This document shows, one piece after another, positions 42,663 to 50,417 of a stretch of 64,000 nucleotides of DNA. The stretch comes from Comamonas odontotermitis (GTDB lineage: Bacteria > Pseudomonadota > Gammaproteobacteria > Burkholderiales > Burkholderiaceae_C). The notes below the pieces were generated by a model. It saw nothing but the letters and a program-made list of their open reading frames with translations, was not told the DNA's origin and searched no databases. The stretch covers positions 1,488,001 to 1,552,000 of the forward strand of contig NZ_CP083451.1 in the NCBI RefSeq assembly GCF_020080045.1, given 5' to 3'. The position numbers and the translations under genes were made by a program. Each line of letters begins with the position of its first letter. The stretch's first letter is position 1.

Positions 42663-43253
42663 ATGGAAAGAAAGCTGCCTTCTTCGCGTCGCTCCACGTC
42701 TTGCGCTGCAACATGCATTCTCACGGGAGGCGTCGCTATCGTCGCCGGATGGTACTTTGCGCAGCGTGTTTCGGTACCGGACGATGTGCTTCCGGTCGAG
42801 GATTTTGACCTTGAGCGCTATCTGGGACACTGGTATGAGATAGCCCGGATCGACTACTTCTTTGAACAAGGGCTCACATCATGCACTGCAGACTACCGTC
42901 TTGGCGCTGATGGCTCGCTGCGTGTGTTTAACCAGGGGTTTGATCCCGAGAAGGGCGTCTGGAAGTCTGCAAAGGCCGTAGCCCAATTCATCGGGGCACC
43001 AACGGATGGTTCGTTGAAGGTCTCGTTCTTTCGTCCGTTCTACTCCGGATACTACGTGGTGCATGTGGACGACGACTATCAGCACGCGGTTGTCGTCGGA
43101 GATGGATGCAGGTACTGCTGGGTGTTGTCACGCACACCGGAAATGGACGACAAGCTCTATACAGGCCTGCTTTCAGTGGCTGCGGCCAATGGAGTGGACA
43201 TCAGCCGCATGCACCGGGTTCCCCATGGTGCCTTGCTTGACGATGGCCGCTGA
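42663..43253 (+). CDS. blc: bacterial lipocalin (Blc-like)
   Basis: The product is 196 residues from ATG 42663 (GGGAG upstream); a longer in-frame start at 42471 has no signal. An N-terminal membrane or signal segment (about 20-42, CILTGGVAIVAGWYFAQRVS) is followed by the lipocalin core: FDLERYLGHWYEIARIDYFF (the GxWY motif), SCTADYRLGADGSLRVFNQG, and YCWVLSRTPEMDD. Lipocalins carry fatty acids, lysophospholipids or similar molecules and are often stress-induced. There is no lipobox, so this copy is probably anchored by an uncleaved signal segment. Confidence 0.9.
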   Translation: MERKLPSSRRSTSCAATCILTGGVAIVAGWYFAQRVSVPDDVLPVEDFDLERYLGHWYEIARIDYFFEQGLTSCTADYRLGADGSLRVFNQGFDPEKGVWKSAKAVAQFIGAPTDGSLKVSFFRPFYSGYYVVHVDDDYQHAVVVGDGCRYCWVLSRTPEMDDKLYTGLLSVAAANGVDISRMHRVPHGALLDDGR

Positions 43254-43652
43254 ACAGGCCGGCCATTCAGTCTGAGAGCCAGACACACCCAGGTATTCCC
43301 CTGACGCCGAAAGGCGCGGTTTGTTTCAAGAGCCCAGCTCTCTGAGTGAGAGGTGCAGTGCCGGTAGGAGGTGTTTGCCGCTTGCGCATCGTCAAGGTGC
43401 AGGGCTGCCCATACGCAGCGCGCTCGGCGACATTGACTGGGATCAAGAGGCAGCAGGTTCAAGCCTCATGGCTGATGGGGCCTGGAGGGCCTTTTCTTGA
43501 ATCGCTATTCCAAAATATAATAGCGATTGCCGAATGGTTCGCTGCCGGCCTCATGCAAAGACGGATTCTGTTGCAGGGGGCGGCGGGATCTCGGCCTTCC
43601 GCTGAGGTTTCGTCGTTGAACCCTACAAGCAACTTCCCATGCCGGAGATGCC
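43254..43652. other. 399-bp intergenic region, no gene seen
   Basis: It contains a weak CGCC-GAAA-GGCG hairpin followed by GGTTTGTTT (43306-43327) that could end the lipocalin transcript. An AT-rich patch near 43500-43530 (ATTCCAAAATATAATAGCGATT) may hold the promoter of the fusion gene. Confidence 0.4.
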
Positions 43653-44546
43653 ATGCCCATGCGCGCAGAATCGCTGCCCACAGATTTCCACCTGGTGGAT
43701 ATTGCGCCCCAGTTGCTGGCCTTGCAGCGCACGCTCGACTGGGGCGGTGCGGCACGCGCTTGCGCGCTCTCCCGCGTGGGGCTGCAGGAGTCGATTGCGC
43801 GCGCAGAGGCGGAATATGGGCAGAAACTGGTGGTTTGGGGAGACCCATTTGCAGGGTTCACCGAGCCGGGTCTCCAGGTGCTGGAATGGGCCCGCAGCCT
43901 GACCGATTCCGTCGAAGAGCTCAAGCAGGTTTTTGCGGCATCCAGAAAAAGAGCGGCGCTGGCCGCGCTGATGGGGCGCAGATCCATTTCGCCCAAGCGC
44001 CTGGGTGAACCTGGGCCTTCGCAGGAGGACATGGATCTGATGATTGAAGCGGCGCTCTGCGCCCCCGACCATGGCAGCCTGCATCCATGGCGCGTGCTCA
44101 CGTTCGAGCCGAATCAGCGCCAGGCATTGGCCAGTCTGTTCATGGAGGAGAAGCTGCGCCGCGACCCGCTCGCCTCCCGGGCCGACCTTGACCGCGCCAT
44201 GGAGCACGCAACGCGCAGCCCCGTTCTGCTCGCCTTCGTCGTGTCGCTGCACGAGCGCAGGAATGTTCCCTTTCGTGAGCAATGGCTTGCCGCCGGCGCC
44301 GCAATCGGCAACTTTCTCAACGCGGCGCACCAGTTGGGCTTTGGCGGCATTTTGCTCAGTGGTGATCGCTGCTTTGACCCCACGCTCAAGGCGGCCCTGG
44401 GTGTCGGGCCCCATGAGTTTCTTGCTGGATTCATCAGCCTGGGGAGCATCGCTGCAGCGCCTCCGGCTCGCCGCAAGCCGCAGGCGCAGAGCATGCGCAG
44501 CCAGTGGGCGCCTGTTTTTCCCGGTCCGTCCTGCGCTTCGGCCTAG
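43653..44546 (+). CDS. LysR-type HTH fused to a nitroreductase domain
   Basis: The product is 297 residues. Residues about 10-90 look like a LysR DNA-binding domain: WGGAARACALSRVGLQESIA, then RAEAEYGQKLVV...FTEPGLQVLEWARSL, following the AA-x-L-S-x-x-LE-x-x-G-x-x-L-x-T-x-x-G pattern and the linker helix. Residues about 105-285 form an FMN nitroreductase of the YdjA type: RSISPKRLGEPGPSQEDMDL, APDHGSLHPWRVLTF and AAGAAIGNFLNAAHQLGFGG. No LysR effector domain is present. This could be a flavin-sensing transcription factor or an enzyme with a relict HTH. The GGAG ribosome site is at 43644. It is convergent with the tctC gene, the stops overlapping. Confidence 0.78.
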   Translation: MPMRAESLPTDFHLVDIAPQLLALQRTLDWGGAARACALSRVGLQESIARAEAEYGQKLVVWGDPFAGFTEPGLQVLEWARSLTDSVEELKQVFAASRKRAALAALMGRRSISPKRLGEPGPSQEDMDLMIEAALCAPDHGSLHPWRVLTFEPNQRQALASLFMEEKLRRDPLASRADLDRAMEHATRSPVLLAFVVSLHERRNVPFREQWLAAGAAIGNFLNAAHQLGFGGILLSGDRCFDPTLKAALGVGPHEFLAGFISLGSIAAAPPARRKPQAQSMRSQWAPVFPGPSCASA

Positions 44547-45571
44547 GTGGGCTGCACGCCCGCGTCCTGCAGCAGTTGTTTCCAGATCGGTAGCTCCCGC
44601 TTCCAGTCGGCTTGGTATTTCTGCGGGCTGTCGTCGGTCAGTGGCACAAAGCCAGCCATCAGCACACGGGCGTTGACCTCGCGGGTCTGCAATGTCTTTC
44701 GAATCTGTGCGCCCAACTGGTCTACCACGGCCGCCGGTGTGCCGCCAGTGGCCGCCACCCCCAGCCAGCCCGAGACGGTGAACGCATCCTGCTGGTGGCC
44801 CAGCTCGGCAAAGGTGGGAACGTCGGGCAGGGCAGGCACACGGGTGCGGCCGGTGAAGGCGATGGCACGCAGCTTGCCGCTGTCGATATGCTGCTTGAGC
44901 GAGAGGATGCTGCCGATGCCGATCATCAACTGGCCGCCCACGAGGTCCTGCACCATGGGGGCCTCGCCCTTGTAGGCGATGTGGGTCATGTCCGAATCCG
45001 TGACCTTGCTCAAGGTGGCCAGCGCCAGATGGCCTTGCGAGCCGATGCCGTAGCTGCCGTAGGTGAGCTGGCCCTTGTTGGCCTTGGCGTGGGCCATCAG
45101 TTCCGGCAGGCTGCGTGCGGCCAGCTTGCTGTTGACCACGAGCACGATCGGTGCCCAGCAGATGCGTACCACCGGCACCAGGTCCTTTTGCGGGTCATAG
45201 GACAGTTTCTTGAACATGAACTGGTTGGACAGCATGGTGCTGGTGGTGCCCAGGGTCAAGGTATGGCCGTCGGGCGCCGCCTTGGCGACGGCGTCGCATG
45301 CGAGCAGGCCTGCGGCGCCCGGGCGGTTGTCCACGATGGATGGCTGGCCTATCTGCTGTCCCAGCTTGTCGCAGACGGCGCGGGCGAGGACATCGGTGGC
45401 GCCCCCTGCGGCAAAAGGCACGATGACACGCACAGGCTTGGTGGGGAACGCTGGTTTGTCACCCGAGGCCAGGGTCCAGCTGGTGGCGCCTGCAGCGGAG
45501 GCAGCCGTTGCCAGGCGAAGCAGTTGGCGGCGGCTCAGGGAGGGGAATGGTTGGCCGGATTCAGTCTTCAA
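44543..45571 (-). CDS. Bug/TctC-family solute-binding protein (Tat-type signal)
   Basis: The product is 342 residues. The N-terminus SLSRRQLLRLATAASAAGAT is a twin-arginine-type signal. The mature part follows Bug structure: KPVRVIVPFAAGGATDVLAR, GAAGLLACDAVAKAAPDGHT and VSGWLGVAATGGTPAAVVDQ. It binds an unknown carboxylate. No tctA/tctB transporter genes are adjacent, which is usual for the expanded Bug families of Burkholderiales. It is a different subgroup from the protein at 22264. Confidence 0.9.
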   Translation of the reverse strand: MKTESGQPFPSLSRRQLLRLATAASAAGATSWTLASGDKPAFPTKPVRVIVPFAAGGATDVLARAVCDKLGQQIGQPSIVDNRPGAAGLLACDAVAKAAPDGHTLTLGTTSTMLSNQFMFKKLSYDPQKDLVPVVRICWAPIVLVVNSKLAARSLPELMAHAKANKGQLTYGSYGIGSQGHLALATLSKVTDSDMTHIAYKGEAPMVQDLVGGQLMIGIGSILSLKQHIDSGKLRAIAFTGRTRVPALPDVPTFAELGHQQDAFTVSGWLGVAATGGTPAAVVDQLGAQIRKTLQTREVNARVLMAGFVPLTDDSPQKYQADWKRELPIWKQLLQDAGVQPT

Positions 45572-45766
45572 AATGTCTCCTCATTGCACGGTAACAGGTC
45601 AGGGGAGGCGCTGGAGAGTGAATGCCAGCCGCTGCTTCGGCCAGTGCAGCTCGCCCAGGATCCTGAGACCAGTGTAGAGGCTGGTCCGGCAGGCTGCTTT
45701 TGGGGTAAACCTGAGGGCACGGTGTTGTGGAACGAGCGGCCCTGACGAAACACAATGGCATTGATT

Positions 45767-45786
45767 GCTATCAAAATAATAGCTAT
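45767..45786. repeat. GCTAT...TAGCT short palindromic repeat
   Basis: GCTATCAAAATAATAGCT is an imperfect palindrome. Variants recur at about 23319, 49617 and 59534, and possibly inside coding sequences at about 30178 and 35487. It looks like a dispersed repeat family of this lineage. Confidence 0.5.
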
Positions 45787-45929
45787 ATGCGTATGCTGCA
45801 TTGGCGCATGCGTCAGGAAATGGTTGAAATGCCGTTGAAATGCCTTGCGGGCACCGCACGGGTGTCGACAGGGGCAGGGCATGGGCGCGATGAGAGCGGC
45901 AAGAACGGGCTGCGGCCACTGCAGTGCAA

Positions 45930-45958
45930 AACAGAAAAGGGCTCCTGCAGGAGCCCTT
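45930..45958 (-). terminator. terminator of exbD
   Basis: AAGGGCTCC-TGCA-GGAGCCCTT is a perfect 9-bp stem; on the minus strand it is followed by TTCTGTTTTGC. Confidence 0.8.
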
Positions 45959-45983
45959 GTTGTGGTGGCGATACCAATTTTGC

Positions 45984-46397
<414 letters not shown>

Positions 46398-46399
46398 GT

Positions 46400-47125
46400 T
46401 CAGGCCCCTTTCTTCAGCGGCGTCACCACGGCACGGGCGCTGCCACCTTCCACATTGAGGCGTGCACCGGTCACAAAGAAGGCGTGCAGGTCATGGGCAA
46501 AGCTGTTCAAGCGGTTGAGCACCGACTTGTTGCCGCGCACCAGCGCGTTGTAGCCCAGCACGGCGGGGATGGCGACTGCCAGGCCCAGGGCCGTCATGAT
46601 CAGTGCTTCACCGATGGGGCCGGCCACCTTGTCGATCGACGCCTGTCCCGACAGACCGATGGCGACCAGCGCGTGGTAAATGCCCCAGACGGTACCAAAC
46701 AGGCCGATGAAGGGAGCGGTGGAGCCGACGGAGGCCAGCACGGCCAGGCCCGATTGCGCACGGGCGGTGAACTCGTCGATGCCGTTGCGCAGGCAGCGCG
46801 TCACCCAGTCGCTGATGTCGAGCGAGTCATGCAGGTGCTCGGCCGTCTTGCGGTGGTGGGAGGTGGCTTCACGGCCTTCCAGGGCCAGTTGGCGGAAGGG
46901 GTTGTCGGTTTGGGCGCCCAGCTTGTCCAGGCCAGCGGCGAAGTCGGCGCTGTGCCAGAAGTCCTGGGCGCTGCGGGCGTACTTCTTGAAGCGCACGATG
47001 TCCAGCGCCTTGATGATGATCACGATCCAAGAGGCGAGCGACATGCTGACCAGAATCAAGGCGACTGCCTTGGTCACGAAATCTCCCTGGGCCCAGACGT
47101 GGGCGATGCCGAATTGCGAGTCCAT
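46400..47125 (-). CDS. exbB: biopolymer transport protein ExbB (MotA/TolQ/ExbB family)
   Basis: The product is 241 residues from ATG 47125 (GGAAAAGCT upstream). Three membrane segments are seen, at about 16-38, 130-155 and 170-195. The family signature is TVWGIYHALVAIGLSGQASI with IGEALIMTALGLAVAIPAVL. It is the pentameric stator partner of ExbD. Gene order tonB-exbB-exbD with short gaps (23 and 2 bases) indicates one transcript. Confidence 0.95.
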   Translation of the reverse strand: MDSQFGIAHVWAQGDFVTKAVALILVSMSLASWIVIIIKALDIVRFKKYARSAQDFWHSADFAAGLDKLGAQTDNPFRQLALEGREATSHHRKTAEHLHDSLDISDWVTRCLRNGIDEFTARAQSGLAVLASVGSTAPFIGLFGTVWGIYHALVAIGLSGQASIDKVAGPIGEALIMTALGLAVAIPAVLGYNALVRGNKSVLNRLNSFAHDLHAFFVTGARLNVEGGSARAVVTPLKKGA

Positions 47126-47148
47126 AGCTTTTCCTGTTTCCGAAATAT

Positions 47149-47880
47149 TTAATTGAGTTCCCACTTCATGGGCACATTGACCCACATGGGTTGAGGGGTT
47201 CCGTTGGACGTGCCGGGCTTGAAGCGCCACTTGCGGATGCCATCGAGTGCAGCCTGGTCCAGGCGGTCATAGCCGCTGGATTTCTTCAGCTGAATGTCGA
47301 GCACCCTGCCTTCTTCGTCGATGTGGACGCGCACGATGGTCGTCCCCGTCTCGCCCATGCGCTTGCTGATGCTCGGGTAAGGCGGCAGCGGATTGCTCAG
47401 GTAGGCGGCATTGACATCGGGCAGGCGGATCACCGGCTGGGCAGGCGGCGCGGGAGGCGCCGGCGGCGGAGACGGTGGGGTCGGCGGCGCGGGCGGCGTC
47501 GGCGCTTCGATGGGCGGCGCTGGCGGCTGCGGCTCTGCACTGCCCTTGACGGCGTTGGGCGCTGGCGTCGGGTCCTTGATCGCCTGCGGCTTGGGCATGG
47601 GCTTGGGCGCTGGCGTGGGTTTGGGCTGTGGTTTGGGTGCTGGTGCGGGAGGAGGCGGCTTGGGCGCAGGCGGTGGAGGCGGGGCCACCACGGGCATGGG
47701 CTCAGGCGCGATCAGCTGCACCACCACGGGTTCAGGCTTGGGCAGTTCGACGGCAGCGCTTTTGAGTAAGCCCGCCTGCAAGGCCCACAGGCCGGCAACG
47801 TGTGCTGCCAGCACCGATCCCGCGACCACGATGTTACGCCCCGTATTCTTGGGGGGGCTGGTAGGGTCTGAAGGATGCAT
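47149..47880 (-). CDS. tonB: energy transducer TonB
   Basis: The product is 243 residues from ATG 47880. A membrane anchor (about 15-37) is followed by a very proline-rich spacer (about 55-150, PKP and PPAPP repeats). The C-terminal TonB domain reads YPSISKRMGETGTTIVRVHI, then SSGYDRLDQAALDGIRKWRF. It carries proton-motive energy to outer-membrane receptors such as the one at 50418. The bfd-side terminator lies just 10 bases upstream of the start, so tonB must use read-through or a promoter overlapping 47881-47930. Confidence 0.95.
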   Translation of the reverse strand: MHPSDPTSPPKNTGRNIVVAGSVLAAHVAGLWALQAGLLKSAAVELPKPEPVVVQLIAPEPMPVVAPPPPPAPKPPPPAPAPKPQPKPTPAPKPMPKPQAIKDPTPAPNAVKGSAEPQPPAPPIEAPTPPAPPTPPSPPPAPPAPPAQPVIRLPDVNAAYLSNPLPPYPSISKRMGETGTTIVRVHIDEEGRVLDIQLKKSSGYDRLDQAALDGIRKWRFKPGTSNGTPQPMWVNVPMKWELN

Positions 47881-47889
47881 AAGGCGATA

Positions 47890-47919
47890 AAAAGTGCTGC
47901 GGGCAGAGTGCCGCAGCAC
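47890..47919 (-). terminator. terminator of the bfd transcript
   Basis: GTGCTGCGG pairs with CCGCAGCAC across a short loop; on the minus strand it is followed by TTTTTATC. It lies 18 bases after the stop of the 24-residue gene. Confidence 0.75.
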
Positions 47920-47936
47920 GGCAAATCAATGGCGGT

Positions 47937-48011
47937 TTACTTCTGAAAGACCCACCAGATGGAGGCAGCGACCAGGATCAGGCTGCCTGTGACAGCGGCG
48001 AGGAGTTCCAT
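47937..48011 (-). CDS. 24-residue single-span membrane peptide after bfd
   Basis: ATG 48011 has GGAAAG upstream and lies inside the end of bfd in another frame. The peptide, MELLAAVTGSLILVAASIWW then VFQK, is one hydrophobic helix with an acidic N-terminus and a basic C-terminus. It resembles tiny membrane-complex subunits such as CydX-type peptides only in build. The stop is followed by a terminator, so the frame fills the otherwise unused end of the bfd transcript. No family is recognised. Confidence 0.45.
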   Translation of the reverse strand: MELLAAVTGSLILVAASIWWVFQK

Positions 48012-48250
48012 GCTTTGCTTTCCGTAATGGCTTTGGCAAGCTGGACCGGCTGTGTCATCGCTTCGTTACGCAAAGCGGCAACCGGGCGCGACGCGCTGCA
48101 CTGTTCGACCACATCGCGGGCGCAGCCTTCGCAGCAACCGCATTGCAGTCCAACACCCAGTTCGAACTGGATTTCATCAAACGACATGCCTGCATGCGCG
48201 TGGCGTGCAATCTCTCGATCCGAGACCCGACGGCAAACACAAACGATCAT
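47978..48250 (-). CDS. bfd: bacterioferritin-associated ferredoxin Bfd
   Basis: The product is 90 residues starting MIVCVCRRVSDREIARHAHA. The [2Fe-2S] cysteines are CVC near the start and CGCCEGC in the middle, as in Bfd. It reduces bacterioferritin to release stored iron. The last 30 residues extend past the domain. A Fur-like AATAAGAAT element lies about 55 bases upstream, which fits its induction under iron limitation. Confidence 0.92.
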   Translation of the reverse strand: MIVCVCRRVSDREIARHAHAGMSFDEIQFELGVGLQCGCCEGCARDVVEQCSASRPVAALRNEAMTQPVQLAKAITESKAWNSSPLSQAA

Positions 48251-48301
48251 GGTGTGATGAACAGCGTGGTGGCTGGCTAGTGATAAATGTTGGGTGAATT
48301 A

Positions 48302-48320
48302 TAAATAAGAATTTGTCGCA
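48302..48320 (-). promoter_or_regulatory. possible Fur site upstream of bfd
   Basis: TAAATAAGAATTTGTCGCA contains the AATAAGAAT core (48304-48312) seen at the other iron promoters here. The full 7-1-7 match is poor, so this is suggestive only. Confidence 0.4.
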
Positions 48321-48466
48321 TTCGCAATAATCACATGAAAGCGATAGGGATGCTGTGTTGCGATAATGCGCATTGGCTATGACCTTTTCTGGATGAAATT
48401 GATGTCAATCCCAATCAGGATATGCGCTATTTGCTCCTTATTTTGAAGTGAAAAAGTCCTGCTTTG

Positions 48467-49597
48467 CTAGCTGCGCCAGTCCCCAGCCAGCAGGGCAGGG
48501 CCGATATCGGCGATGCTGCGGCAGCCGGTGAGCGCCATGACGGCCTCCAGCTCATCGCGCAGCAACCGGATGACATGGGCTACACCGGCTGCACCGGCGG
48601 TGGCCAGCCCATACACCAGGGGGCGGCCCACCAGCACGGCCGATGCGCCCAGCGCGAGGGCCTTGAAGACATCGGTACCGCGCCGGATGCCGCCATCCAC
48701 CAGCACGGGAACAGCGCCGCCCACGGCAGCCACCACGCCGGGCAGCAAGCGGGCGGTGGCAGGCATGGTGTCCAGGGTGCGACCGCCATGGTTGCTGCAG
48801 ATGATGCCGTTGGCCCCCAGTTCCACGGCTTGCTGCGCATCCAGCGGATGGGTGATGCCTTTGAGCAGAATCGGCAAAGTCGTCTGATTGCGAAGCCAGG
48901 CAATGTCATCCCAGGTGGGGGCATGGCGCAGCAGGTCGTCAAACAAGGGGCTGTCGGCAGGGGTGAGCTGTACCGACTCGGCAGCAGGCAGACCCTCCAT
49001 GTTGACGGGGCCAATGCCTGCGGGCAGCCTGAACTGGGCACGCCGCTCGCGGTCGCGCACGCCGCTGGTCGGGGCATCTACCGTCACCACCAGGGCCTGG
49101 TAGCCCGCCGCTTCTGCGCGGCGCAGCAGGTCGATGTTGAAAGCGCGGTCATGCTGCAGGTAGAGCTGAAACCACAGCGGGCCATGGGCCGCGTCCTGCA
49201 GGTAGCTGTCGGCAATGGCATCCAGCGGCTGGCTGGCCTGGGTGCTGACGACCATCCCCGCACCCATGGCGGCGCAGGCATAGGCCATGCCGATTTCACC
49301 CGATTCCTGCGCCAGACACTGAAAGGCCATGGGAGCTGCCAGCAAGGGGTGTGCCAGGCGCTGGCCTAGCAGTTGCATCTGTGTATTGCCGTGGGCCAGC
49401 GGGCGCAGCACGCGGGGCGCGAGCTCGATCTGCTGCCAGGCGCTGGCATTGGCGCGCAGGGTGATTTCATCGCCTGCACCGCCGCTGAAGTAGGCCCAGG
49501 CATTGGCATCCATGCGCGCCTGTGCATGGCGTTCGTAATCGGCCAGGTTGATGGTGCCCGGTGGAATGGGAAGCAGGGTGGGCGTGGGGGCGGTCAT
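48467..49597 (-). CDS. FMN-dependent alpha-hydroxy-acid oxidase/dehydrogenase
   Basis: The product is 376 residues. This is the (S)-2-hydroxy-acid oxidase fold: AWAYFSGGAGDEITLRANAS, LLAAPMAFQCLAQESGEIGM, SNHGGRTLD with the catalytic histidine, and VPVLVDGGIRRGTDVFKALA with FMN-phosphate and substrate arginines. It is soluble, without the membrane loop of LldD. Substrates could be lactate, glycolate or mandelate. It sits inside an iron-acquisition block on the same strand, which is odd; an iron link is not evident. Confidence 0.9.
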   Translation of the reverse strand: MTAPTPTLLPIPPGTINLADYERHAQARMDANAWAYFSGGAGDEITLRANASAWQQIELAPRVLRPLAHGNTQMQLLGQRLAHPLLAAPMAFQCLAQESGEIGMAYACAAMGAGMVVSTQASQPLDAIADSYLQDAAHGPLWFQLYLQHDRAFNIDLLRRAEAAGYQALVVTVDAPTSGVRDRERRAQFRLPAGIGPVNMEGLPAAESVQLTPADSPLFDDLLRHAPTWDDIAWLRNQTTLPILLKGITHPLDAQQAVELGANGIICSNHGGRTLDTMPATARLLPGVVAAVGGAVPVLVDGGIRRGTDVFKALALGASAVLVGRPLVYGLATAGAAGVAHVIRLLRDELEAVMALTGCRSIADIGPALLAGDWRS

Positions 49598-49643
49598 GTC
49601 CTGAAAGCTTCAGTTTGCTATGAATAAAGTAGCTAATCGCGCT

Positions 49644-50333
49644 TTATACATCTGCCCAAAGGCGCAAAAGATTGTGGTAGGTGCCTGTGAGGCCGATGAT
49701 GGACGGGTTCTGTTCACCCACTTGCTGGCGCAGGCGCAAAAGCTGCATGTCCATGTCAAACAGCATTTGGCGCTGCTCGGTGGAGCGCACCATGCTTTCC
49801 ACCCAGAAGAAACTCGCCAGACGTGTGCCGCGCGTCACCGGCATGACCTGGTGCACGGTGCTGCCGGGGTAGAGGATCATGTCGCCAGCGGCCAGCTTGA
49901 TCTTTTTTTCACCAAAATGCTCGCGCATCACCAGCTCGCCGCCTTCGTATTCGGTGGGTTCGCTGAAAAACAGGGTGCACGAGATGTCGCTGCGCACCCA
50001 CTGCTGCGTGGCCCTGGAATGCAGCACCGCGCCATCGACGTGCTCGCCATAGAAGTTGCTGGCGCCGCTGTAGCGGTTGAACAGCGGGTTGAAGATGCGC
50101 TTGGGCAGGGCCGCAGAGAAGAACAACGGGTCTCGCTTGAGCGCTGCAAGCACCAGATCCTGCAGCTCGCGCGAGGCATCGCTGTCCTGCGCAAGCTGCT
50201 GGTTGTGCTTTTGGTGCACGGCCTGCGCTCCGGCGCTGGTGGCGCCATCGCTCCAGTGAGGGCTGTGGTCCAGCAGTGCGCGGGCGCGGTTCAATTCATC
50301 TGGGGTCAGCAGCTTGGGGACGTGAAGAAACAT
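49644..50333 (-). CDS. piuC: Fe(II)/2-oxoglutarate PKHD-type hydroxylase PiuC
   Basis: The product is 229 residues, the usual size. Iron ligands are His and Asp in YGEHVDGAV and His in GSTVHQV; RGTRLASFFW supplies the 2-oxoglutarate arginine. PiuC (YbiX-like) genes typically sit beside catecholate siderophore receptors, as here, and are iron-regulated. The physiological substrate is unknown; modification of siderophores or of the receptor has been suggested. The receptor's terminator lies in the 84-base gap, so its expression would need read-through or a promoter within 50334-50362. Confidence 0.93.
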   Translation of the reverse strand: MFLHVPKLLTPDELNRARALLDHSPHWSDGATSAGAQAVHQKHNQQLAQDSDASRELQDLVLAALKRDPLFFSAALPKRIFNPLFNRYSGASNFYGEHVDGAVLHSRATQQWVRSDISCTLFFSEPTEYEGGELVMREHFGEKKIKLAAGDMILYPGSTVHQVMPVTRGTRLASFFWVESMVRSTEQRQMLFDMDMQLLRLRQQVGEQNPSIIGLTGTYHNLLRLWADV

Positions 50334-50362
50334 GGCAGAAATCGATGGGCAATCCGGCGATG

Positions 50363-50393
50363 AAAAAAGGGCGTGCGCTGGATGCGCACGCCC
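50363..50393 (-). terminator. terminator of the TonB-dependent receptor
   Basis: GGGCGTGCGC-ATCCA-GCGCACGCCC followed on the minus strand by TTTTTTC, a strong 10-bp GC stem. Confidence 0.88.
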
Positions 50394-50417
50394 TCAGGCC
50401 TTGGAGACTGGCTGACT

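Larger units (their letters stand above)
45572..45983. other. 412-bp intergenic region, no gene seen
   Basis: It contains one clean GCTAT-type short repeat (45767-45786) and the exbD terminator at its right end. The rest shows no coding potential that I trust. Confidence 0.45.
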
